Source: Flammeovirga pectinis
Lineage (GTDB): Bacteria; Bacteroidota; Bacteroidia; Cytophagales; Flammeovirgaceae
Direction of reading: 5' to 3'
Length of the DNA stretch: 64,000 nucleotides
NCBI RefSeq assembly: GCF_003970675.1
Contig: NZ_CP034562.1
Span: 1,302,001 to 1,366,000, forward strand
Of this stretch, positions 28,801-38,786 are shown piece after piece (position 1 is the stretch's first letter; each line of letters begins with the position of its first letter). Below the pieces are notes generated by a model. That model saw only the letters and a program-made list of their open reading frames with translations. It searched no databases and was not told where the DNA came from. Made by a program: the position numbers and the translations under genes.

Positions 28801-31800
28801 CAACATCACTATTACTTTGTCTTATCCATTGATATGTTAAGCTTTCATCGTTTTCAATTTGTCCATCAAAAGTGAAGTCTATACTGCCATGCTCAACGTC
28901 ATTACTGTTTTGAATTACGTTATACGATTGATCAAGATAATTAAACTGATTTAATCCAGAATAAGTAACTGCAAGAATTTGATCGAAATACAGATGGTTG
29001 TTACTGATATTTAATGTTTCAAGGTTAATGAAATTATTAATGTTAGAAGGTAGATTAGTTAAATCTCGCCCGCTAATATCAATACTTGTTACATAACCCG
29101 TCGAGTCAATAATTACAATATTTTCGTCTTCATCCCAAAGTCTCATGTCGTCCGTAGACTCAGTATCGACTCCAATTTCAGTTAATAATGTTTTTAATTC
29201 GTCTTTATCTGCATTACCTAATACGTGATTAACATCATATTGATGAATTTGAATAGCTAACCCACTAACATTATCATGTTGTACAGATAGAATATAAGTA
29301 TCAGCATCATTAATAGTCATAGGGTTGATAGCAAAGCTAGAAGTGTTAGAAACAACTTCACTATTACTTTGTTTTACCCATTGATATATTAAGCTTTCAT
29401 CGTTTTCAATTGTACCATCAAAAGTGAAGTCTATACTTCCATGCTCAACGTTATTACTGTTTTGAATTACGTTATACGATTGATTAAGGTAATTAAACTG
29501 ACTTAATTCAGAATAAGTAACCGTAAGAATTTGATCGAAATACAGATGGTTGTTACTGATATTTAATGTTTCAAGGTTAATGAAATTATTAATGTTAGAG
29601 GGTAGATTAGTTAAATCTCGCCCGCTAATATCAATACTTGTTACATAACCCGTCGAGTCAATAATTACAATATTTTCATCTTCACCCCAAAGTCTCATAT
29701 CGTCCGTAGACTCAGTATCGACTCCAATTTCAGTTAATAATGTTTTTAATTCGTCTTTATCTGCATTGCCTAATACGTGATTAATATCATATTGATGAAT
29801 TTGAATAGCTAACCCACTAACATTATCATGTTGTACAGATAGAATATAAGTATCAGCATCATTAATAGTCATAGGGTTGATAGCAAAGCTAGAAGTGTTA
29901 GAAACAACATCACTATTACTTTGTCTTACCCATTGATATATTAAGCTTTCATCGTTTTCAATTGTACCATCAAAAGTGAAGTCTATACTTCCATGCTCAA
30001 CGTTATTACTGTTTTGAATTACGTTATACGATTGATTAAGGTAATTAAACTGACTTAATTCAGAATAAGTAACTGCAAGAATTTGATCGAAATACAGATG
30101 GTTGTTACTGATATTTAATGTTTCAAGGTTAATGAAATTATTAATGTTAGAGGGTAGATTAGTTAAATCTCGCCCGCTAATATCAATACTTGTTACATAA
30201 CCCGTCGAGTCAATAATTACAATATTTTCATCTTCACCCCAAAGTCTCATATCGTCCGTAGACTCAGTATCGACTCCAATTTCAGTTAATAATGTTTTTA
30301 ATTCGTCTTTATCTGCATTGCCTAATACGTGATTAATATCATATTGATGAATTTGAATAGCTAACCCACTAACATTATCATGTTGTACAGATAGAATATA
30401 AGTATCAGCATCATTAATAGTCATAGGGTTGATAGCAAAGCTAGAAGTGTTAGAAACAACATCACTATTACTTTGTCTTACCCATTGATATGTTAAGCTT
30501 TCATCGTTTTCAATTGTACCATCAAAAGTGAAGTTTATACTGCCATGCTCAACGTTATTACTGTTTTGAATTACGTTATACGATTGATTAAGGTAATTAA
30601 ACTGACTTAATCCAGAATAAGTAACTGCAAGAATTTGATCGAAATACAGATGGTTGTTACTGATATTTAATGTTTCAAGGTTAATGAAATTATTAATGTT
30701 AGAGGGTAGAGTAGTTAATTCTCGCCCGCTAATATCAATACTTGTTACATAACCTGTCGAGTCAATAATTACAATATTTTCGTCTTCACCCCAAAGTCTC
30801 ATATCGTCCGTAGACTCAGTATCGACTCCAATTTCAGTTAATAATGTTTTTAATTCATCTTTATCTGCATTACCTAATACGTGATTAATATCATATTGAT
30901 GAATTTGAATAGCTAACCCACTAACATTATCATGTTGTACAGATAGAATATAAGTATCAGCATCATTAATAGTCATAGGGTTGATAGCAAAGCTAGAAGT
31001 GTTAGAAACAACATCACTATTACTTTGTCTTACCCATTGATATGTTAAGCTTTCATCGTTTTCAATTTGTCCATCAAAAGTGAAGTTTATACTGCCATGC
31101 TCAACGTTATCACTGTTTTGAATTACGTTATACGATTGATCAAGATAATTAAACTGACTTAATTCAGAATAAGTAACTGCAAGAATTTGATCGAAATACA
31201 GATGGTTGTTACTGATATTTAATGTTTCAAGGTTAATGAAATTATTAATGTTAGAGGGCAGAGTAGTTAAATCTCGCCCGCTAATATCAATACTTGTTAC
31301 ATATCCTTCATTATCAATTGTAAATATTTCAGGAGCCCAATCTCTAAAATCATCTTCAGTAGTTTCAATTTCTAATGATGACAAAATACTTGCGACTAAG
31401 TCTTTATCTTGAACACCTAGTTGCATACTTATATTAAATTCAATTTCGAGAGTGAAATCAGGTAAATAAGGATTATCTGAATTAATTAATTCAACAATAT
31501 ATTTTCCACTATCATCATATAAAGAGAATGGTTGAATACTTGTGTGATTTTCTAGATCAACTTTTACTCCATCCACTTCTTTATACCAGGTATAATCAGT
31601 TTGTCCATAATGTTGAATACCTTCACTTAGTAAGTCAATTGAATATGAGTTTCCTGCAACATAAGAACTGATATTGAATATATCTTGAGGATTTGCAGGC
31701 GTGTCGTATGTAATAGTATAACTCTCATAATCATAATCTCCAAAATCATTAAAATCTAGGAAGTTTCCATTTACAAAAATATCGCTTAAATAAGTAAGAG

Positions 31801-34800
31801 GGAATATTAGATTTTCTCCTTCATTTTCGAAAATAGGAATTTCAAACTCCCCTTCAGTTTCTTCAGGAGGGAATTCCCCTTTAGAATCATCGCCAGGAAA
31901 TTCAGAGTATAATGAAAGAGTGCTTAGATCCCAACCGTTTAAGTTAGTATTTTCAAAATTTATTGATTTTATATAACCAAACTCATTGATTGTAAAGTGA
32001 TTTTCACTATTTGATAATGAGCTAAAGTTACCATTCCAATTTTCTAAATCTTCAGAAGTCCACCCAAGTTCATCTTCAATAGTACTATTTTTGAATTCAA
32101 AACTAGTAACAAAATCTACTATAGAACTTAAATCGGTAGAATGAACAGTATTATAAGGAGTAATGGTGATATTTTCATAGCCAATAATATCAGAATTGAC
32201 AGCTGTAGGAACATGTACAACCGCCAATTGAATATTTATTGATTGTTCGATAGTACGATCAATAGATATTAAATCACTTAAAGCAATTATTACGGAGTCG
32301 CTACTAGAATAGTCTTGATAAGTTCTAAAAGTTGATATCGCTTGAATATTATTACCTACATCATCAGTTTGGATAAGAGCATAACTTTCATCTTCATGAA
32401 GAGTTCCCCCAATATAATCAACAGGTAATCGAACAGAATCTTCTAAAGTTGAAACTATAATTTCACCTTCATAATAATAAGGAGTACTTGCTAGAAAGCG
32501 TATATTTTGATTATTGGTGTAATTATCATCTTCACCAACAACAAAAAGAGAATCACCTGATACATTTAAATACTGAACATTAGTATTGATAGCATAAGGT
32601 TTGTTTTGATCAGCGGTATGTGTAACATCAAGAATACTTTGAGTGATATTATCACCCATAATATTTTGAACATTTGTAATACTTAAAGGAGATATTTCAA
32701 TTAGTGGATCATCATCTTCATTAATACCCTTGATCGTTAATGATGTTACTCCTGCAATATTAACATTTTCAATAGTATTCAATATTAATTGTTCTCTTAT
32801 TACAGTATTCGAATTTACATTAACAGTATTGACATTATTTATTGTCAAAGATTTGAAATTGTAATCATGTGAATTTGATTCAGAATCAATTGTATTAATT
32901 GTAAAGGTCTGATTTACTTCTGTATCTCCTTCAAGAACAACATATTCCATTGATTTAAAAATAGAAGTGTTATCATTAAACTCAATAGGTTGATAAAATG
33001 TAGTAATCATGCTTCCTTCAGCATCAATATATCCTCCTGAACCATCAATTTGTATTAAAGGATAAATAGATCTGTTTACCCAACTTCCTGAAGTTGTCTC
33101 TATATCTGTACTAAGAATTTCGAATCGATTTATGCTGATAGTACCAGTGCCACTTATTTCATTTCCGTAGAACTTTAAAAGAGAAGGAAGTTCAGAAACC
33201 GATCCTTCAACGATTGTACCATCAATAGCAATATTTCCAAGTGCTATAAGTTCTGTATCAGATAAATTAAATACAGCATCTTCTTTTACTGTAAGTCCAT
33301 TTGCAATTTTAAATTTAGCATTGTAACCATCTCCATTAACAGACAAAGCACCACTTTCTATATTAAGTCCTCTAACTTTAATACTATCGGGAAATTCTAC
33401 ATAATGAGTGTAACTCACATTGTGCTTTATAATTACACTATCACTTTCTGTTTGTGGAATTGCACCATTTTCCCATGTTGCATTATTGTACCAATCGCCA
33501 TCGTTTATACTACTAATTTCACGAAGTGAATTAGTAATTGGATGTATTAAGAAGAAGGAGTTATTCTCTATAGTATTTAATACTACTGTAGATGTAGAAG
33601 TTAAAACACTATCACTATAAACAGTGTTTTCATATATATTAAAAAACTCACCAATTAATGGAGCTTCTTGCTCATTATTGTAATATTCTGTTATATTATT
33701 TATTGCAAATTTTAAATTAGAATCATGCGGGAATGCATTTATTCTAGATAAATTTGTAGATACTGAATTGGTGAAGCTAGATAGACCTTCTGTTTGTACT
33801 ACCCACTGAGTTTCTGGAAATGAGTAGTATTTACTTTCATTGTAAGTAAATTCATAAAAATCAGATTTGTAGGGGAACACTTTTATTAACGGTGCATTAT
33901 CATAACCTACAGTTTTTGAGATGTTTGATAAATCAATATCTATATTCGTAGGCACTAAATAGAAATCTCCAGCATGGTTTCTACGACTTTGAACAATAGG
34001 AATACTAAGATTATTTGTTTTAGAAGGATCAATGTAGAACCCTAAATCAATTTCATCACCTTTAAGGTAACCTCCTCGATCTATTAATTGTCCACCTTCA
34101 CCTGTAATTTCATCTCCTAATCTAATTATACATTCGTCTTCATTGAAAGCCAATGTATCGTATAAAGTGAAGTTTTCAAGAATAGTGAAATGATGAGAAT
34201 TCCATTCACTACCAACAAGAGCATAGCTAGAAATTGTTAAATCTTTGAATGTAGTATGTAGGTCAGTATTAATAGCAATATTTATTGGGTTTCCTCCTCC
34301 AAAACCAAGTTCTACAGATGTAGTAGTGAAATCAAGATTGTTATTATTAATTGTCAAATCACTTTTAACATTTAATTGATTGTTAAAAGTGATTTTATTT
34401 GATCCATTAATAGTTAAATTTGGAATATAGCTCTCAATGTCAATACTAATATCTTTAGAAGGATTTAATACTACATTCGTATTTTCTGAATTAAAGTTAT
34501 AAGATCCACTTCCATTGTTAATTTCACCATCAATATATAAAGATGAATTACCATCAAAATTAATAAGAGATTGATTATTAAAATCACAATTTAATTCTAA
34601 AACAGAATTTTGATCAAGTTGGGTTCGAAGTGAGTTATTAAACTCATTATTGATTATAAGTTTAGCATCATTAATAATATTTAAAATACCATTATTTGTT
34701 ATTGAATTTACTGTTAACTCTACTCCAGAGCCATCTACATTCAGTGTTTTGTTATTAGCAATTTCAATAGTTCCAATTGTTTCAGTATAATCTAATGTTA

Positions 34801-37711
34801 CACTATGATTAATAATAGCAATTGAATTTATATCAGAAGGTGGTATTATACCATTTGACCACGTATTTGTATCAGACCACAGACCATCTTTAGCAGTTTC
34901 ATAGCTTTTTTGCAAACTAGTAGTTAGAACTTCTACAGAGTACAGATTATCACCATTAATATCCGAAAAATTTACATCAGGGAAACCACCAGTTACGGGT
35001 GTAACAACATCAGAAGGATCTCGTGATTCTGAATAAGAATATGCAACAAGGTCAGAAGCCTCTGATGTAAATGGGGCTGTTGAATTGACTTTGCCATTTA
35101 AATTAAATGCAAAACTATTGATTCCAACACCTTCTATTTCCCATGATTTTCCAGGTATTACACCATATTTTTTAGTATTGATGGTTTTTGTTTCATCAAC
35201 ATCAGCACTATTAATTACAGGGAAGATTACAAATAAATTAGTTCCTGAATTATAATCAATTGATGTGACTGTTATTTCAGATGAAGCATCTTGGAATTCC
35301 TCTGGTCCACCACCTTCGCCATAATCAATTTGAGATTGGAGAGGAGCTTTTAGAGTAAATGGGGGAGTAGGGTTAGAGGATAAATCATATAACAAAGCAT
35401 TATAGTACCCTGCTTTTGTATTGATGTAACCATCTCCAGTAATAATATCTCCTGAACTTTTATATGTAACAATAATATCAACTCCTTCTAATGTAATATC
35501 GTGTAATAAATTAAGATTATCGGTAATACTAAGGATGCCGTTACCAAAACCATCAATTAGAAGATCAGATTCTAATTTTAACCTATAAATACTAACATCA
35601 TGGTCTAAAAAGATATTTGGAACATTACTGTCATCAATATCCATTCCCATTGTTAGTGTTAAGCTGCTAAAATCTACAAGGTTTGTATTAATATTAAAAG
35701 AACCGTTTATACTTAGATTTCCTGAAAACGTAACTATTGAAGTTGCATCTCCTTCTTCAATAGTTAAGAAATTAGGTATTGAACTGTTAATAGCGACCGA
35801 TATATTTTTTCCATTAGTTTGAATAATATAGCCTGAGGTGTTATCATTATCTTCATGATATGATATTGTACCATTGTTAGTATAATCACCTTGAATAAGA
35901 ATACTATTTCCATTATAAAGACTAATACCATTATTATTAATGAAATCACCTTTTAATTCAATTAATGAGTATGTCTCTATTATTCCATTATTTAATCCAG
36001 CTTCTCTAATTTTAAATCCAGTATTCTCATTAATTTTTATTAATCCATTATTTGTGAAAATATCAGGCTCAATATACCCAGACCCTTCACCAGATTCATG
36101 TTCAATTAGTGTTAAAGAACCCGAGCCTTCAACTATAAGTTCTCTTGGACTCTCATGCTGACTTAAAGAAACGTTATGCTTAATATTTACAAGAGAATTA
36201 TCATCTTGATAGTTAGGTATTATACCATTACTCCATGTGTCACTGTCATGCCATTGACCATCTTGAACAGTAGTATAAGGAACTTGATTAATTGTCAACT
36301 CTACACCAATATCTCCAATTACAAAATTATTACTTATTGGATAAATACTTTCTCCAAATGTATTCCAATCATCTACCGATGAAAATGAAATAGATCCATC
36401 AACACTTAAGTCAGTATTATTGTATATAAAAACCTTATTACTTTGTCTTGATAGTAATCCAATTTTATTATTGTATTGAAAAAGTTTTAAATGACTACTT
36501 ACAGAAGTAGGATTTAAATTTTTAGAAACGCTTAATGTATAATTTGAAAAGTCTGTAGAAGGAGTATATAATTCTATTACTTCATTTCCACTTCTTTCAC
36601 CTGTTATAATAATGTTATCAGTGTTGGGGATATTAACAACATCATGAATTGAATTAAATGGGGTAATATTAACTAAAGTCTTGAAATATATATAATCAGA
36701 ATTGTTTAACATCGTTAAATATAAATTCTGAGTTTCTGGAGAATCTTCTGTTATTACAAAAGTACTAAAGTGGTCTTTTATAATTTCCGTATTCGGGTAT
36801 TGTTCAATTGAGTTTAATAAGTAAGAATCAGATTCATTAAAGATATTTGGAGTAGATGTAGGAGTTTTGATAATGTAAAGCTGATCTTTAGATTGTGAGA
36901 TCAATACATTTCTTGAAAAGCTATCTCCTGTTAGTGAAAGATTTCTTCCAAACTCACTAAAAAAAGTTGTGAAATTATAATCTATATTTTTTTCTGACTT
37001 TTTAGTCCAAATACCACTTTCAATTTGATACATTAAAATTCTACCTTGATATCCATTGTATTGTGGATCAGAAATGAAAATCTGATAATCAGAGTAGAAA
37101 ACAATATCATTGCCAAAAAGTTTATTAGGATCTTCAATTGGAGTCTCAACAGTAATTGTAGGATACTCTTCAAATCTACTACCATTAAATAAAACGCCAA
37201 AATCAATTTTATTACTAAATTCAACTACTTGTTTTGAAGTGCTTTTATAAGAACCTAATTCTTGTTCTTCGACTTCAATATAGTAAAGTATTTTATCGTC
37301 TTTTTGAGTTATCCATATTTCATGATTTTCATCTGAGGATGACAAAAATGAAACAGTACCCATACTGTCATTATTGTCATTGGTAATATAACCAAGAGTA
37401 GGAAGTAAGTAGAACGTGTATCTTGTTCCATCAACTTCAATATCTCTTTGCATATATGTATCCTCTGGTTGGATAGATATTTCATGAGATAGTGCATTAC
37501 CACTAAATTGAAATATATTCACTTCGTTATCCATATATGTTGCAAAATATGAATCGTCTGAAGTTGCTTTTATTTTCTCTCCAAAATTTAAAGTACTATT
37601 TGGACTTATAAATGAGTGGGTTTCAGTAGCTGTTTGAGCATTACTGTTTTGTATTAATAAAAATACAAAAGCATAAAATAAAGCAGTAATTTGATATAAC
37701 CTTTTTGCCAT
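25826..37711 (-). CDS. Giant T9SS-secreted surface protein with LRR/Ig-like repeats (3961 residues)
   Basis: The signal peptide ends NSNAQ. Residues about 30-470 look like a propeller-like region. Three modules of about 460 residues each begin with a Trp-rich motif (DGQWHDSDTWSNGIIP near 484, DGLWSDTNTWSNGIIP near 942, DGDWYNNATWENGAIP near 1404). Each continues with beta-helix-like strands rich in Asn and Ser. From about residue 2100 come LRR segments (LPSNINNFINLETLNISNN) alternating with Ig-like segments (YQWVRQSNSD), including five near-identical 184-residue units. More LRRs, Ig-like domains with YTWYKDG, and a T9SS sorting domain (ISIFPQPATDVLNIS to HEKILIN) close the protein. It is probably a cell-surface adhesin or gliding-type protein; no catalytic motif was recognised. 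It is monocistronic. Confidence 0.85.
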   Translation of the reverse strand: MAKRLYQITALFYAFVFLLIQNSNAQTATETHSFISPNSTLNFGEKIKATSDDSYFATYMDNEVNIFQFSGNALSHEISIQPEDTYMQRDIEVDGTRYTFYLLPTLGYITNDNNDSMGTVSFLSSSDENHEIWITQKDDKILYYIEVEEQELGSYKSTSKQVVEFSNKIDFGVLFNGSRFEEYPTITVETPIEDPNKLFGNDIVFYSDYQIFISDPQYNGYQGRILMYQIESGIWTKKSEKNIDYNFTTFFSEFGRNLSLTGDSFSRNVLISQSKDQLYIIKTPTSTPNIFNESDSYLLNSIEQYPNTEIIKDHFSTFVITEDSPETQNLYLTMLNNSDYIYFKTLVNITPFNSIHDVVNIPNTDNIIITGERSGNEVIELYTPSTDFSNYTLSVSKNLNPTSVSSHLKLFQYNNKIGLLSRQSNKVFIYNNTDLSVDGSISFSSVDDWNTFGESIYPISNNFVIGDIGVELTINQVPYTTVQDGQWHDSDTWSNGIIPNYQDDNSLVNIKHNVSLSQHESPRELIVEGSGSLTLIEHESGEGSGYIEPDIFTNNGLIKINENTGFKIREAGLNNGIIETYSLIELKGDFINNNGISLYNGNSILIQGDYTNNGTISYHEDNDNTSGYIIQTNGKNISVAINSSIPNFLTIEEGDATSIVTFSGNLSINGSFNINTNLVDFSSLTLTMGMDIDDSNVPNIFLDHDVSIYRLKLESDLLIDGFGNGILSITDNLNLLHDITLEGVDIIVTYKSSGDIITGDGYINTKAGYYNALLYDLSSNPTPPFTLKAPLQSQIDYGEGGGPEEFQDASSEITVTSIDYNSGTNLFVIFPVINSADVDETKTINTKKYGVIPGKSWEIEGVGINSFAFNLNGKVNSTAPFTSEASDLVAYSYSESRDPSDVVTPVTGGFPDVNFSDINGDNLYSVEVLTTSLQKSYETAKDGLWSDTNTWSNGIIPPSDINSIAIINHSVTLDYTETIGTIEIANNKTLNVDGSGVELTVNSITNNGILNIINDAKLIINNEFNNSLRTQLDQNSVLELNCDFNNQSLINFDGNSSLYIDGEINNGSGSYNFNSENTNVVLNPSKDISIDIESYIPNLTINGSNKITFNNQLNVKSDLTINNNNLDFTTTSVELGFGGGNPINIAINTDLHTTFKDLTISSYALVGSEWNSHHFTILENFTLYDTLAFNEDECIIRLGDEITGEGGQLIDRGGYLKGDEIDLGFYIDPSKTNNLSIPIVQSRRNHAGDFYLVPTNIDIDLSNISKTVGYDNAPLIKVFPYKSDFYEFTYNESKYYSFPETQWVVQTEGLSSFTNSVSTNLSRINAFPHDSNLKFAINNITEYYNNEQEAPLIGEFFNIYENTVYSDSVLTSTSTVVLNTIENNSFFLIHPITNSLREISSINDGDWYNNATWENGAIPQTESDSVIIKHNVSYTHYVEFPDSIKVRGLNIESGALSVNGDGYNAKFKIANGLTVKEDAVFNLSDTELIALGNIAIDGTIVEGSVSELPSLLKFYGNEISGTGTISINRFEILSTDIETTSGSWVNRSIYPLIQIDGSGGYIDAEGSMITTFYQPIEFNDNTSIFKSMEYVVLEGDTEVNQTFTINTIDSESNSHDYNFKSLTINNVNTVNVNSNTVIREQLILNTIENVNIAGVTSLTIKGINEDDDPLIEISPLSITNVQNIMGDNITQSILDVTHTADQNKPYAINTNVQYLNVSGDSLFVVGEDDNYTNNQNIRFLASTPYYYEGEIIVSTLEDSVRLPVDYIGGTLHEDESYALIQTDDVGNNIQAISTFRTYQDYSSSDSVIIALSDLISIDRTIEQSINIQLAVVHVPTAVNSDIIGYENITITPYNTVHSTDLSSIVDFVTSFEFKNSTIEDELGWTSEDLENWNGNFSSLSNSENHFTINEFGYIKSINFENTNLNGWDLSTLSLYSEFPGDDSKGEFPPEETEGEFEIPIFENEGENLIFPLTYLSDIFVNGNFLDFNDFGDYDYESYTITYDTPANPQDIFNISSYVAGNSYSIDLLSEGIQHYGQTDYTWYKEVDGVKVDLENHTSIQPFSLYDDSGKYIVELINSDNPYLPDFTLEIEFNISMQLGVQDKDLVASILSSLEIETTEDDFRDWAPEIFTIDNEGYVTSIDISGRDLTTLPSNINNFINLETLNISNNHLYFDQILAVTYSELSQFNYLDQSYNVIQNSDNVEHGSINFTFDGQIENDESLTYQWVRQSNSDVVSNTSSFAINPMTINDADTYILSVQHDNVSGLAIQIHQYDINHVLGNADKDELKTLLTEIGVDTESTDDMRLWGEDENIVIIDSTGYVTSIDISGRELTTLPSNINNFINLETLNISNNHLYFDQILAVTYSGLSQFNYLNQSYNVIQNSNNVEHGSINFTFDGTIENDESLTYQWVRQSNSDVVSNTSSFAINPMTINDADTYILSVQHDNVSGLAIQIHQYDINHVLGNADKDELKTLLTEIGVDTESTDDMRLWGEDENIVIIDSTGYVTSIDISGRDLTNLPSNINNFINLETLNISNNHLYFDQILAVTYSELSQFNYLNQSYNVIQNSNNVEHGSIDFTFDGTIENDESLIYQWVRQSNSDVVSNTSSFAINPMTINDADTYILSVQHDNVSGLAIQIHQYDINHVLGNADKDELKTLLTEIGVDTESTDDMRLWGEDENIVIIDSTGYVTSIDISGRDLTNLPSNINNFINLETLNISNNHLYFDQILTVTYSELSQFNYLNQSYNVIQNSNNVEHGSIDFTFDGTIENDESLIYQWVKQSNSEVVSNTSSFAINPMTINDADTYILSVQHDNVSGLAIQIHQYDVNHVLGNADKDELKTLLTEIGVDTESTDDMRLWDEDENIVIIDSTGYVTSIDISGRDLTNLPSNINNFINLETLNISNNHLYFDQILAVTYSGLNQFNYLDQSYNVIQNSNDVEHGSIDFTFDGQIENDESLTYQWIRQSNSDVVSNTSSFAINPMTINDADTYILSVQHDNVSGLAIQIHQYDINHVLGNADKDELKTLLTEIGVDTESTDDMRLWDEDENIVIIDSTGYVTSIDISGRDLTNLPSNINNFINLDVLDISNNKLFFDDIEPYLDYNISYEEQTYNFISLYDTISYGNSYSYQGQLEGFESLEYNWYNTENIQIGNNSLYNINFATGDSTGIIRLIVSSSEVDNLDIKIAELNLTYTLGNEDSLLVKQLLDEIGYTNYSNQDEFRTWLGERTEIDNYGRLITIDLSAFDIDGNDNLLTSLPSQLLSFNYLTSIKLENNLLFFDDLDGVKNLSEIITYNPQNYNKVEETYNIVQYDNFDNNYSIEGYEGDLVYQWYFNGEIVANANTPQLNVVDFNISKEGAYSLKVSHPSLWEGLSIETSTINLVYQSLISEEDSAALFELYTYLNVDFDPSERIVLWPRMEFDDNGKIVGLNLHELETNGELPDLIGRFTDLKSLKLYNSGITTLSDSLWTLTGIEYLDLSNNNINDNNISGIQDFTNLTTLWLSNNNLTLMPNLTGNSKLQNLIIDDNSIISISEELSGLTSLTNFSIAGNGITTITMDFSDLINLKKLNFSRNELSVWDNMLPSGLEELILYSNLLTSLSNIPSTIEVNVADNYLFFDDFDGFNDQNLAYSPQNYIIYYESIAMISGGDYTFNLPISLDGLTYTWYKDGVIQPSLGSKTLVFENMSNNDVGVYSCFITHTYWSNLSIKVAEIGIGIDCGDDLDVALQANTTTIFCFGEEIEAQLQANSTASNLTFSWYKNDELLPLLTSSAITIHEQGTYSVKIRNLNGCIAFSDSIIVAQSNQLLTPQIVVNQDSLFVENPGSSYNYFWYLDGELIDQSGTEISANAPGDYMVEVINNSGCTMYSEEYTIQSDVINSVDDLASQITISIFPQPATDVLNISTSIGKVNTIRIFDQSGKLFPVSFNTSGKNTTVNVNGIQSGLYVLEVNTTSTTYHEKILIN
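28460..31290 (-). repeat. Five tandem 552-bp repeats inside the giant gene
   Basis: The landmark CGCCCGCTAATATC recurs at 28515, 29067, 29619, 30171, 30723 and 31275, a spacing of exactly 552 bp each time. That equals 184 codons, so the frame is kept. Units differ by only scattered bases. The outermost copies diverge sharply beyond about 28460 on the left and 31290 on the right. Confidence 0.97.
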
Positions 37712-38054
37712 TGTTAGTTACAAAAGAATGAGTGATCGAATAATTTAGCTTTTCGTGTTAACGAATGTTATTAAATAAATGTTACGCAAAATAGTCCTAA
37801 TCTAGTTATTATCATATCATTTTAAGAGATAATTGTATTTTTGGAATGATATAGAACTAAAAAATGTTAATTATAAAAAAGTAAATGACAATTCTAAGAT
37901 GTTTTTTACTCTAATTGAGTTAGTATGGAAGATTAAGTCTTAACTATTAAACTAACTGATGATAATTTTTAACTATTCACATTTAGAAAGAATTATACTC
38001 TTGTAATCCCAACTATTTGCTGTAAATTTTGTAGGAATACAATAAATATTTGAT
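37712..38054. other. Intergenic region between divergent giant gene and 5'-nucleotidase pair
   Basis: These 343 bp hold no open frame worth calling. CAAAATA at 37787-37793 (TATTTTG on the minus strand) is a possible -7 box for the giant gene. Near 38025, TGTAAATTTTG is a weak candidate for the forward unit. The region is strongly AT-rich with no clear hairpin. Confidence 0.4.
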
Positions 38055-38780
38055 ATGAAAAAAATACCAATTTTATTACTCACTCTTTCAATTATTTACG
38101 GATGTGCACCATCTACTAATGTGTTAGATTCTTCTGTATATACATCAATATCAATTGATAATACTTTATCCGAAAGTACAGTTATGGATAGTGTTATTGC
38201 TCCTTATAAATCAAAACTTGATGGGCAAATGAACCAAGTGATCTCTTTTACTGCAGAAGATTTAATAATTAGTAACCCTGTAGGTACATTAGGTAATTTT
38301 GTTTGTGATTTATCTGTAGAAATGGCTGAAAAGGAAACGGGGGTTTCTATTGATATGTGTTTAATGAATAACGGAGGGTTACGTGCACCTATTTTTAAAG
38401 GAGAAATTACGAGACGACATGTATTTAAATTAATGCCGTTTGATAATGCACTTTACGTTGTTACTATGAAGGGGGAAGCAATGAATGAAATGCTGAATTA
38501 CATTGCAGAAAGACATGAGCCTACATCTGGTTTAAAAATGGGGATTAAAGATAATAAACCAGTAAAACCTATTATTAATGGATTGCCATTTGATAAAAAT
38601 AAAGAGTATAAAGTATTAACATCAGATTATTTATACCATGGGGGTGATAAAATGTATTTCTTCCAAAAATCTATTAAAGTAGACAATGTAGATATGCTAA
38701 TAAGAGATGCAATAATGGAATATACAGAAACTCATAATCCATTAGTTATCGATCAATCTACAAGATTATATTTTCTTTAA
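38055..38780 (+). CDS. 5'-nucleotidase C-terminal domain lipoprotein
   Basis: This is a 241-residue lipoprotein with lipobox IYGC (Cys at about 17). The mature part matches the substrate-binding C-terminal domain of UshA-type 5'-nucleotidases: NPVGTLGNFVCDLSVEMAE, CLMNNGGLRAPIFKGEITRR and LMPFDNALYVVTMKGEAM. In UshA this domain binds the nucleotide base. It lacks the metal-binding phosphatase domain, which is encoded separately by the next gene 6 bp downstream. The two products are expected to work together in the periplasm or at the membrane, releasing phosphate and nucleoside from nucleotides. The split is real: both halves have their own export signals. Confidence 0.85.
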   Translation: MKKIPILLLTLSIIYGCAPSTNVLDSSVYTSISIDNTLSESTVMDSVIAPYKSKLDGQMNQVISFTAEDLIISNPVGTLGNFVCDLSVEMAEKETGVSIDMCLMNNGGLRAPIFKGEITRRHVFKLMPFDNALYVVTMKGEAMNEMLNYIAERHEPTSGLKMGIKDNKPVKPIINGLPFDKNKEYKVLTSDYLYHGGDKMYFFQKSIKVDNVDMLIRDAIMEYTETHNPLVIDQSTRLYFL

Positions 38781-38786
38781 TATTTA

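Noticed and set aside
28460-31290. Regular repeats as a possible CRISPR or satellite array
   Set aside because: The period is 552 bp, in frame within one long gene, and the copies encode LRR and Ig-like protein segments.
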